Origin: Limnochordia bacterium
GTDB taxonomy: Bacteria > Bacillota > Limnochordia > Darwinibacteriales > SLO01
Length of the DNA: 7,631 nt
Reading direction: 5' to 3'
Assembly (NCBI GenBank): GCA_007132635.1
Contig: SLOG01000216.1
Coordinates: 1 to 7,631 of the forward strand
A program made the position numbers and the translations under genes. Positions 1 through 5,679 of this stretch are shown here, one piece after another (positions within the stretch are counted from its first letter, which is position 1; the number at the start of each line of letters is the position of its first letter). The notes beneath the pieces are model-generated. The model was not told where the DNA came from. It did not search any database and saw only the letters and a list, made by a program, of their open reading frames with translations.

Positions 1-1037
1 ATGATGAACTTACCGGCATGCTGAGTGATCCAGATATCATCAGCGATCAGAGTCGGTTTCAAAGATATGCAAAAGAGCATGCCGACCTTGAGGACGTGGT
101 GCTTCTGTTTCGCGAGTACAAACAGATTCTGCAGGAGCTTCAAGATAGTCAGGAAATGCTTGGCGAAAAGCAGGAAGCCGACTTCAAGCAGATGCTGCAG
201 GATGAGCTTAAGGAGCTTGGCTCGAAAAAAGAGGCTCTCGAAGGCGAACTGCAGTACCTGCTCCTGCCCAAAGACCCGAATGACGATAAGAACGTCATTG
301 TCGAGATCCGTGGTGGTACTGGGGGAGAGGAGGCGGCACTCTTTGCCGGCGACCTGTTCCGGATGTATTCACGCTACGCCGAAAAGCAGCGCTGGCAGGC
401 CGAGATCATGAGCGGCAGCCCCACGGAGTTAGGCGGCTTTAAGGAAGTCATTTTTATGATAGAAGGCAAGGGAGCCTACAGCCGCCTCAAATACGAGAGC
501 GGCGTCCATCGCGTGCAGCGGGTGCCGAGTACCGAATCCAGTGGACGGATTCACACGTCGGCCGCCACGGTCGCGGTGCTTCCCGAGGCAGAAGAGGTTG
601 AATTAGAAATCGACCCCAATGAACTCCGTATTGACGTCTATCGCTCCTCGGGTCCTGGCGGACAGAGTGTCAACACAACCGACTCTGCAGTTCGGGTCAC
701 CCATGTTCCTACGGGACTGGTTGTTTCCTGCCAAGATGAGAAGTCTCAACACAAAAACAAGGACAAAGCCTTGCGCATCTTGCGGGCACGGCTGTTTGAC
801 CAGATGCAGGCAGAGCAGCACAAGGAAATGGCTGAGGCCCGTAAGTCCCAAGTGGGTTCCGGGGACCGGAGTGAGAGGATCCGGACTTACAATTTTCCCC
901 AGGGCCGGATTACGGACCACCGGATTAACCTTACGGTGTACCGTTTGGAAGCCGTCATGCAAGGAGAACTAGACGAGGTTATCGACGCACTGACAGCTGC
1001 CGACGATGCTGAAAGACTGCAGGCCGTGGAGTCCTGA
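1..1037 (+). CDS. prfA: Peptide chain release factor 1 (RF1), 5'-truncated by window edge
   Basis: RF1 recognises UAA and UAG in the ribosomal A site and triggers peptide release. The anticodon-like PxT tripeptide is PST (525-533), within the RF1 context RVQRVPST followed by GRIHTS. The catalytic GGQ is at 657-665, inside SSGPGGQSVNTTDSAVR. The first ATG in the frame is at 18, but codons 3-17 read DELTG without a stop, and family members carry a residue run like this before the LSDPD segment. The gene therefore enters from the left, and ATG 18 is an internal methionine. About 344 codons are present against a usual 355-360 residues, so roughly 12-16 N-terminal residues are missing. PST rather than an SPF-type tripeptide separates it from RF2, and no RF2-type frameshift is seen. 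The next gene, 2 bp away, encodes the methyltransferase acting on this protein's GGQ glutamine. Confidence 0.97.
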   Translation, partial: DELTGMLSDPDIISDQSRFQRYAKEHADLEDVVLLFREYKQILQELQDSQEMLGEKQEADFKQMLQDELKELGSKKEALEGELQYLLLPKDPNDDKNVIVEIRGGTGGEEAALFAGDLFRMYSRYAEKQRWQAEIMSGSPTELGGFKEVIFMIEGKGAYSRLKYESGVHRVQRVPSTESSGRIHTSAATVAVLPEAEEVELEIDPNELRIDVYRSSGPGGQSVNTTDSAVRVTHVPTGLVVSCQDEKSQHKNKDKALRILRARLFDQMQAEQHKEMAEARKSQVGSGDRSERIRTYNFPQGRITDHRINLTVYRLEAVMQGELDEVIDALTAADDAERLQAVES

Positions 1038-1039
1038 CC

Positions 1040-1894
1040 ATGGGTGAATTGCGCACAGTGCTGGAACTCATAACTCTCACTGCAGAGTATCTGACGAACC
1101 AAGGGTGCGACAGTCCTCGGTTGGACGCGGAAATCCTTTTGGGCCACGTGCTCCAGCTTGATCGACTGCAGCTGTATCTCAATTTCGATCGTCCGCTGAC
1201 CACCCAGGAGGTAAGTGCATATCGCCGGGTGGTCGCTCTGCGTGCAAAGCGGCGCCCCACAGCCTATATCACCGGGACACGCGAGTTCTACTCCCGGGAC
1301 TTTTGCGTAAACGAGGGCGTGCTGGTGCCTCGTCCCGAGACGGAGCTGCTCGTAGAGACGGCGATCAATTGGGGCAGAGGTTTCCCGAAGCCGCGAGTTT
1401 TGGATGTGGGAACAGGCAGCGGTGTGATTGCTATCAGTCTCGCCAGAGAACTACCGGGGGCTCGTGTCACCGGTACCGACATCTCACCGGCAGCATTAGC
1501 GGTTGCGCAGGCTAACGCCGACGCTGCCGAACTGTCGAACCCCATAACGTTTGTGGAGAGCGATCTTTTTTCGGCAATATCCAAGGAACCGTTCCATCTC
1601 ATCTGTTCGAACCCGCCGTATATTCCGTCTAAGGATATCGCAGATCTTGAACCAGAAGTCCAGGCCGAACCTGTAGTGGCTTTGGACGGTGGTGTTGATG
1701 GTTTGGCGGTGTATCGCCGTCTTTTGTCTTCCGCCCCGCAGTACATGGCTCCCGACGGTTACCTGATTCTGGAAATCGGTTGGAACCAGGCAGCCGCTGT
1801 ACAGACGCTCGCAAAGCAGGCTGGCCTAGCCCTGCGCGATGTCGTGACAGACTATGCCGGCCATGATCGGGTGGTGGTCTTTTGCCGAGACTAG
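1040..1894 (+). CDS. prmC: Release factor glutamine-N5 methyltransferase PrmC
   Basis: This SAM-dependent cytoplasmic enzyme methylates the GGQ glutamine of class-1 release factors and so speeds peptide release. The 284-residue length is normal for the family. The N-terminal part (about 1-80) is the helical release-factor-binding domain. The Rossmann methyltransferase domain follows, with SAM motif I as D122-V-GTGSG (124-128) and the substrate-glutamine-binding NPPY at 191-194. NPPY occurs in other amino-methyltransferases too, but the N-terminal domain and the position just after prfA make PrmC the clear choice over HemK-like or DNA methyltransferases. The ATG at 1040 is preceded by GGAG (1028-1031) with 8 bp spacing, and the prfA stop lies 2 bp upstream, so translation is probably coupled. 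The 3' end overlaps the next gene by 13 bp. Confidence 0.97.
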   Translation: MGELRTVLELITLTAEYLTNQGCDSPRLDAEILLGHVLQLDRLQLYLNFDRPLTTQEVSAYRRVVALRAKRRPTAYITGTREFYSRDFCVNEGVLVPRPETELLVETAINWGRGFPKPRVLDVGTGSGVIAISLARELPGARVTGTDISPAALAVAQANADAAELSNPITFVESDLFSAISKEPFHLICSNPPYIPSKDIADLEPEVQAEPVVALDGGVDGLAVYRRLLSSAPQYMAPDGYLILEIGWNQAAAVQTLAKQAGLALRDVVTDYAGHDRVVVFCRD

Positions 1895-2937
1895 AAACGA
1901 AACTGCTCACTCCGGATCAGATGGCAGACGCTGTTCGGCTGCTGCAGGCCGGAGAAGTGGTTGCCTTTCCTACGGAGACCGTGTACGGCCTGGGAGCCAA
2001 TGCTCTGGACACCGATGCCATCGCCAAGATCTTTGCAGCCAAGGGACGTCCATCCGACAACCCCCTGATTGTCCACGTGTACCAGCGCAGCCAAATCCAC
2101 CAAATAGCGGGCCCATGGGATTCGGATGCTGGCAAACTGATGAACGCGTTTTGGCCCGGCCCACTGACTCTAGTCCTTCCCAAACAAGAGGTTGTACCAG
2201 TATCTGTCAGCGGAGGCCTCGCGACGGTAGCTGTGCGTATTCCCAGCCATCCCGTGGCACTACGGCTGTTGGAGGAGTCCGCTCTGTTTTTAGCCGCCCC
2301 CAGTGCGAATGTTTCGGGCAGGCCAAGTCCGACCCGGGCAGAGCACGTGTGGAACGACCTGCACGGCAGGATCGCTGCAGTTTTGGATGGCGGGCTGTGC
2401 GGCTTTGGGCTGGAATCGTCTGTCGTTGACTGTACAGAAAAGCCATTTCGGCTGCTGCGTCCCGGTGGTGTGACGCTTGAGGCTCTGCAAGCCTGCGTTT
2501 CGGGGGTAATCGATGGCAGTTCTGCAGCGGCATCCGATGAGGCCCCGCGGTCTCCAGGCATGAAATACCAGCATTATGCGCCGACGGCCGCTGTGACACT
2601 TGTCATTCACGATCCGCAACTGCGGCTTCTGCGAGCGCGGGTGGAAACAGCGCAGAGTCTGGGGCAGCGTGTTGGTGCCATGGTCGTGTCTGAAAACGTT
2701 GCTTTGGTACCGGCGGGGGCGATGGTGTTGGATATGGGACCTCGGGATGATTTGTCCCGCATCGCCCAGTCACTGTTCCACTTGCTGCGGGAAGCAGATG
2801 CCTACAGCTTGGATGCGGTCTTTGTCGAAGGGCTCCCGGAGACAGCGCTTGGACGAGCGATCATGAACCGGCTCCGCAAGGCCGCCGGAGGGCGTATCCT
2901 CAATGGGCACGAAACGCAGGGAGCTGACGAGCGGTGA
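1882..2937 (+). CDS. sua5: L-threonylcarbamoyladenylate synthase, two-domain Sua5/YwlC type
   Basis: The enzyme makes threonylcarbamoyl-AMP from threonine, bicarbonate and ATP, the first step of t6A37 modification of ANN-decoding tRNAs. At 351 residues it is the long Sua5 form. A YrdC/TsaC domain spans about 14-200, with FPTETVYGLGAN near the start, KGRPSDNP at 54-61, SANVSG at 141-146 and ESSVVD ending at 183. The linker RSPGMKYQHYAP (223-234), which in Sua5 proteins covers the active site, leads into the C-terminal Sua5 domain (about 235-340). I chose TTG 1882 because it provides the short N-terminal extension before the first helix seen in YwlC. The next option, ATG 1921, would lose 13 residues, and the ribosome-binding site before the TTG is weak (GGTGGTGG). 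The start overlaps the prmC stop by 13 bp. The partner genes tsaB, tsaD and tsaE are not in the window. Confidence 0.94.
   Translation: MPRLETKLLTPDQMADAVRLLQAGEVVAFPTETVYGLGANALDTDAIAKIFAAKGRPSDNPLIVHVYQRSQIHQIAGPWDSDAGKLMNAFWPGPLTLVLPKQEVVPVSVSGGLATVAVRIPSHPVALRLLEESALFLAAPSANVSGRPSPTRAEHVWNDLHGRIAAVLDGGLCGFGLESSVVDCTEKPFRLLRPGGVTLEALQACVSGVIDGSSAAASDEAPRSPGMKYQHYAPTAAVTLVIHDPQLRLLRARVETAQSLGQRVGAMVVSENVALVPAGAMVLDMGPRDDLSRIAQSLFHLLREADAYSLDAVFVEGLPETALGRAIMNRLRKAAGGRILNGHETQGADER
2918..2923 (+). promoter_or_regulatory. Ribosome-binding site for the GTG start of the GNAT gene
   Basis: AGGGAG lies 10 bp before GTG 2934. Together with the 4-bp GTGA stop/start overlap it supports this start and translational coupling to sua5. 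Confidence 0.65.
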
Positions 2938-3539
2938 TCAGACAGGCAGAAGCAAAGGATTTGCGAGGGATCGCCGAGGTCTTTATCGAGGCGTTTCCTC
3001 AGAGTATCGCCCACTTTCGCGGATGCAGATATCCATTGGATGCCGTTCTGATGATGTTTTCCGTGGTCTTGGCTGCGGATCCCAGCTCGCTGTCTGTTTT
3101 TGACGACGGCGGTATCATATTGGGCTATATTAGTGCACCAGTGACGACGAAGGGCTGGTGGCGAACGGCGGCCGTGCAGCTTTTCCGTACGCCTTGGGTG
3201 CGGTTGATTCGTACGCGGCAGATCACGGCGCGGGGTCTTGGGCTTGCAGTCGCAAACAAGGCACGGTTCTGTCTGTCTGCGAAGGGCGATGTGCCGGTGG
3301 AACCTCGCATCCTATCGCTGGCTGTCGGACCGGAATGGCAGGGGCGGGGCATTGGGCGTCGGCTCTTGGCTGCTGGCTTAGAGAGTTTGAGGCAGCGAGG
3401 CGCACAAGCTGTGCGTCTGGAAGTGCGCCCGGATAATGCGGCGGCACTAGCCCTCTACCGGTCGTTTGACTTCCGAGAAGCGGGAACTATGAAGGATTCG
3501 CAGGGTAGTTGGCTTATTATGGTGAAAGAAATGGAGTGA
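2934..3539 (+). CDS. GNAT-family N-acetyltransferase, substrate unknown
   Basis: This is a 201-residue cytoplasmic acetyl-CoA-dependent acyltransferase. The acetyl-CoA pyrophosphate loop QGRGIG is at 136-141, within LAVGPEWQGRGIGRRLL. It is followed by the usual GNAT C-terminal pattern LEVRPDNAAALALYRSFDF. The start is GTG 2934, forming a 4-bp GTGA overlap with the sua5 stop, with AGGGAG at 2918-2923. The N-terminus (IRQAEAKDLRGIAEVFIEAF) is a typical first GNAT strand and helix. About 50 residues between the GYISAP strand (around 63-68) and the RILSLAV strand (around 123) are longer than in RimI. They are rich in Trp, Arg and hydrophobic residues and may form a substrate-binding lid. A RimI role (S18 alanine acetylation) is suggested by a t6A-gene neighbour, but length and insertion argue against it. 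It does not look like the YwlB protein found near this place in Bacillus. Family is sure; function is not. Confidence 0.9.
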   Translation: MIRQAEAKDLRGIAEVFIEAFPQSIAHFRGCRYPLDAVLMMFSVVLAADPSSLSVFDDGGIILGYISAPVTTKGWWRTAAVQLFRTPWVRLIRTRQITARGLGLAVANKARFCLSAKGDVPVEPRILSLAVGPEWQGRGIGRRLLAAGLESLRQRGAQAVRLEVRPDNAAALALYRSFDFREAGTMKDSQGSWLIMVKEME

Positions 3540-3545
3540 TTTTGC

Positions 3546-4046
3546 ATGAAACGCGTTCTCTTTGTCTGCGCAGGCAATACCTGCCGCAGTGTCATGGCAC
3601 AAGCATTGTTTATGCAGTTGGCCGCTGAACGCCGTTTGGATGTGGAGGTAGAATCAGCGGGTGTATCCGCAGGTTTTGACGAAGGGGCCACGGACCAAAC
3701 CGTACAAGTGCTGTCTGAGCAGGGTATCGATGTGGGTGACCATCGGTCGCGGCGCCTGAACCCCGAGCTTCTGGAACGGGCTGACCTCGTCCTCGTCATG
3801 ACGAGAGCCCAAAAAGAACTGATTCATGACCGGTTTCCCGATGCAGCGGACAAGGTCTTGCTTTTGAAAGAGTATTCTGAGCAGGAAGTCACGGATACTA
3901 CCGAGAACTCCAATACGGTTGGTTCCAGTATGGATGTTTCTGATCCGTTTGGGCAGACACCTGATGTTTATCGGGCGACTGCTGCCGAGCTGAGAGAGCT
4001 CTTGGAACCTATTGTAGATGCTTGGGCAACATATGACGCAGATTGA
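3546..4046 (+). CDS. ywlE: YwlE-type low-molecular-weight phosphatase, predicted protein-arginine phosphatase
   Basis: This belongs to the low-molecular-weight protein tyrosine phosphatase fold. The signature CAGNTCRS is at residues 8-15, with nucleophile C8 and phosphate-binding R14. The general acid aspartate is D133 in DVSDPFG, followed by the conserved DVYRATAAELRELLE helix. T12 sits where B. subtilis YwlE has Thr11, the residue shown to favour phosphoarginine over phosphotyrosine; true tyrosine phosphatases usually carry Ile or Leu there. The protein is thus predicted to reverse McsB arginine phosphorylation in protein quality control, although no mcsB lies in the window. At 166 residues it is longer than B. 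subtilis YwlE (about 150), mostly through an acidic, Ser/Thr-rich stretch between LKEY and the D-loop. ATG 3546 is supported by GGAG 3533-3536 with 9 bp spacing, and the GNAT stop is 6 bp upstream. Confidence 0.94.
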   Translation: MKRVLFVCAGNTCRSVMAQALFMQLAAERRLDVEVESAGVSAGFDEGATDQTVQVLSEQGIDVGDHRSRRLNPELLERADLVLVMTRAQKELIHDRFPDAADKVLLLKEYSEQEVTDTTENSNTVGSSMDVSDPFGQTPDVYRATAAELRELLEPIVDAWATYDAD

Positions 4047-4053
4047 GAGGTGA
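4045..4053 (+). promoter_or_regulatory. Ribosome-binding site deciding the rpiB start
   Basis: GAGAGGTGA lies 7 bp before ATG 4061. It sits downstream of the alternative TTG at 4043, so it can only serve the ATG. This fixes the rpiB start and the 14-bp gap after ywlE. Confidence 0.8.
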
Positions 4054-4060
4054 TGTTTCG

Positions 4061-4498
4061 ATGAGAATAGCCTTAGGATGCGATCATGCGGCCTTGGATT
4101 TGAAGCGCGCAGTCTTGGAGTTTTTGCAGGAGGCGGGTCACGCGGTGACAGATCATGGGACCTATACAGAAGAGTCATGCGATTACCCGGAGGTGGCCGC
4201 GAACGTGACAGGCGCCGTCTGCAGTCAGGGCGCGGACCGCGGCATTCTGCTGTGCGGGACAGGGATCGGAATGTCCATCGCTGCCAACAAGACGAAAGGG
4301 ATTCGGGCTGCGCTCTGCCATGACACCTATTCGGCGTCCATGAGTCGCCGTCACAATGACAGCAACGTCCTCTGTATGGGGGCTCGAGTGGTTGGCAGCG
4401 GTCTGGCGCTCGCTATTACCGATTGCTGGCTTGCTGAGGTGTTTGAAGGCGGACGCCATCAGCGCCGACTCGATATGGTAGAATCTGATGGGCAATAA
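4061..4498 (+). CDS. rpiB: Ribose-5-phosphate isomerase B
   Basis: RpiB interconverts ribose-5-phosphate and ribulose-5-phosphate in the non-oxidative pentose phosphate pathway. The 145-residue protein starts MRIALGCDHAALDLK, with substrate-binding D8-H9. The catalytic cysteine C65 lies in LLCGTGIGMSIAANK, and the ring-opening histidine H98 in RRHNDSN. The C65 cysteine favours RpiB over the LacA/LacB galactose-6-phosphate isomerase subunits, as do the single copy and lack of lactose genes. The frame stays open upstream to a TTG at 4043, but ATG 4061 is the right start: it gives the standard RpiB N-terminus and has GAGAGGTGA (4045-4053) at 7 bp. The order ywlE–rpiB is the B. subtilis ywlE–ywlF order. 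Unlike there, upp follows directly, without ywlG and glyA. Confidence 0.96.
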   Translation: MRIALGCDHAALDLKRAVLEFLQEAGHAVTDHGTYTEESCDYPEVAANVTGAVCSQGADRGILLCGTGIGMSIAANKTKGIRAALCHDTYSASMSRRHNDSNVLCMGARVVGSGLALAITDCWLAEVFEGGRHQRRLDMVESDGQ

Positions 4499-4500
4499 TT

Positions 4501-4510
4501 AGGAAGGGAG
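4501..4510 (+). promoter_or_regulatory. Strong ribosome-binding site for the TTG start of upp
   Basis: AGGAAGGGAG is an extended match to the anti-Shine-Dalgarno sequence, 8 bp before TTG 4519. The strong site probably compensates for the weak start codon and supports TTG as the true start. Confidence 0.8.
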
Positions 4511-4518
4511 CGGTTGTT

Positions 4519-5148
4519 TTGTCGACGGTGCACGTTATTGACCATCCATTAATTCAGCATAAGTTGACGATGATTCGCGACAAAGAGACGGGTCCTAAGG
4601 ACTTCCGAGAGTTGGTCAATGAGGTGGCGCTGCTCATGGCCTATGAGGTGACGCGGGATATGCCCTTGGTAGATGTCGAGGTGGAGACACCCATCTGTAT
4701 AACCAAGGGACGCGCCGTGGCGGGCAAGAAAGTCGGGTTGGTACCCATCCTGCGGGCCGGTTTAGGGATGATTGATGGAATACTGCAGCTCATTCCGACG
4801 GCTAAAGTCGGTCATATCGGCGTGTATCGGGATCCGGATACTCTCCGGCCGGTGGAGTACTACTGCAAGCTGCCGGACGACATTGATCAGCGAGACCTAA
4901 TTGTGATTGACCCCATGCTTGCCACCGGCGGTTCTGCTGCTGCAGCCATTCAGTTCATCAAAGATCGAGGCGGCAGCAGCATCAAGCTTATGTGTCTTCT
5001 CGCCGCTCCGGAAGGAATTGAGGCCTTGCATAAGGAACACTCGGATGTCGATATATACACTGCCGCTGTCGATGAGCGGTTGAACGGCCATGGCTACATA
5101 ATCCCGGGTTTGGGGGATGCGGGGGATCGACTGTTTGGAACAAAATAG
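4519..5148 (+). CDS. upp: Uracil phosphoribosyltransferase
   Basis: The enzyme salvages uracil to UMP using PRPP. The 209-residue length is exactly typical. The PRPP-binding loop DPMLATGGSA starts at D131, and the C-terminal uracil-binding segment GLGDAGDR ends at R204. Other family blocks are ITKGRAVAGKKVGLVPILRAG and the N-terminal HPLIQHKLTMIRDK. Translation starts at TTG 4519, giving MSTVHVIDHPLIQHK. There is no in-frame ATG before residue 18, which would delete part of the conserved N-terminus, and a strong Shine-Dalgarno lies 8 bp upstream. The gene stands 20 bp after rpiB, so enzymes linked through ribose-5-phosphate and PRPP are adjacent. No PyrR-type attenuator is visible in the short gap before it. 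Confidence 0.97.
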   Translation: MSTVHVIDHPLIQHKLTMIRDKETGPKDFRELVNEVALLMAYEVTRDMPLVDVEVETPICITKGRAVAGKKVGLVPILRAGLGMIDGILQLIPTAKVGHIGVYRDPDTLRPVEYYCKLPDDIDQRDLIVIDPMLATGGSAAAAIQFIKDRGGSSIKLMCLLAAPEGIEALHKEHSDVDIYTAAVDERLNGHGYIIPGLGDAGDRLFGTK

Positions 5149-5207
5149 CGTTAGCGACGGTAGGGATCTGCGAACTCCTGCCGAATAGAGGACATAGGAG
5201 TGACCTT
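5149..5207 (+). other. Intergenic gap upp–comEB with possible RBS-masking hairpin
   Basis: This 59-bp gap is the longest non-coding stretch in the window. I see no T-run terminator and no clear -35/-10 promoter pair. ACTCCT at 5174-5179 is an exact reverse complement of AGGAGT at 5196-5201, which contains the comEB ribosome-binding site. One further G-U pair (5180 with 5195) could extend the stem to 7 bp around a 14-nt loop. If the stem forms, it would cover the ribosome-binding site. The stem is short and may be chance. Confidence 0.35.
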
Positions 5208-5660
5208 ATGCCGGAGCGCCCGTCTTGGGAACAGTACTTCATGGATATTGCCCGTTTGGTCAGCACTCGCTCAACGTGCCTGCGGCGTCAAGTTGGTGCC
5301 GTCCTCGTTAGAGACCGGCAGATCATCTCGACCGGGTATAACGGGGCTCCCACTGGGGTGAGGCATTGTGCAGAGACAGGATGTCTGCGGGAGACACTAG
5401 CCGTTCCCTCCGGGGAAAGGCATGAGATTTGCCGAGGGATTCATGCTGAACAGAATGCTGTGGTTCAGGCGGCTCTTCACGGTGTCAGTACACAGGGAGC
5501 GACGCTGTACTGTACCCACCAACCCTGTAGTTTCTGCAGTAAGATGATCATAAACGCTGGGGTCTGCCGTGTTGTATTCCAGGGGGACTACCCAGATGGT
5601 CTTTCGCGAGAGCTTCTGGCTGAGGCTGAAGTGGAACTGACTTCCTGGGAAGGCCGATGA
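5208..5660 (+). CDS. comEB: Deoxycytidylate (dCMP) deaminase, ComEB type
   Basis: A zinc-dependent cytidine-deaminase-fold enzyme that converts dCMP to dUMP, supplying thymidylate synthase. The active-site zinc ligands are H79 in HAEQNA (E81 is the proton shuttle), C107 and C110 in PCSFC. The extended cysteine/histidine-rich stretch before it (HCAETGCLRE, then ERHEICRG) is typical of dCMP deaminases and separates this from cytidine, tRNA-adenosine or guanine deaminases. The 150-residue length is usual for the bacterial form. ATG 5208 has AGGAG (5196-5200) at 7 bp. In B. subtilis the orthologue is comEB in the late competence operon comE; here it has no comEA or comEC neighbour, so the housekeeping nucleotide role is the only one the context supports. 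Upp lies 59 bp upstream and tagO 19 bp downstream. Confidence 0.95.
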   Translation: MPERPSWEQYFMDIARLVSTRSTCLRRQVGAVLVRDRQIISTGYNGAPTGVRHCAETGCLRETLAVPSGERHEICRGIHAEQNAVVQAALHGVSTQGATLYCTHQPCSFCSKMIINAGVCRVVFQGDYPDGLSRELLAEAEVELTSWEGR

Positions 5661-5664
5661 TGAG

Positions 5665-5672
5665 AAAGGGGG
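5665..5672 (+). promoter_or_regulatory. Ribosome-binding site for the GTG start of tagO
   Basis: AAAGGGGG lies 7 bp before GTG 5680. A second purine block, GGAG at 5674-5677, is too close to that GTG and 14 bp from the alternative ATG 5692, so GTG 5680 is the better choice. Confidence 0.65.
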
Positions 5673-5679
5673 CGGAGAT

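Noticed and set aside
18..20. ATG at 18 as the start of prfA
   Set aside because: The frame is open to the left edge and codes DELTG, matching the RF1 N-terminal region. Starting at 18 would lose about 15-20 conserved residues and no ribosome-binding site is seen before it.
1854..2429. Plus-strand open frame of 191 codons overlapping prmC and sua5
   Set aside because: It is an out-of-frame shadow of sua5, with Arg/Ser/Gly/Cys-rich composition and no recognisable domain.
1917..2561. Minus-strand open frame of 214 codons opposite sua5
   Set aside because: It lies wholly opposite a well-supported gene, has low-complexity Ser/Pro/Arg-rich composition, resembles no family I know, and has no convincing ribosome-binding site.
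4043..4045. TTG at 4043 as the start of rpiB
   Set aside because: It would add six unconserved residues and place the start upstream of the Shine-Dalgarno that clearly serves ATG 4061.
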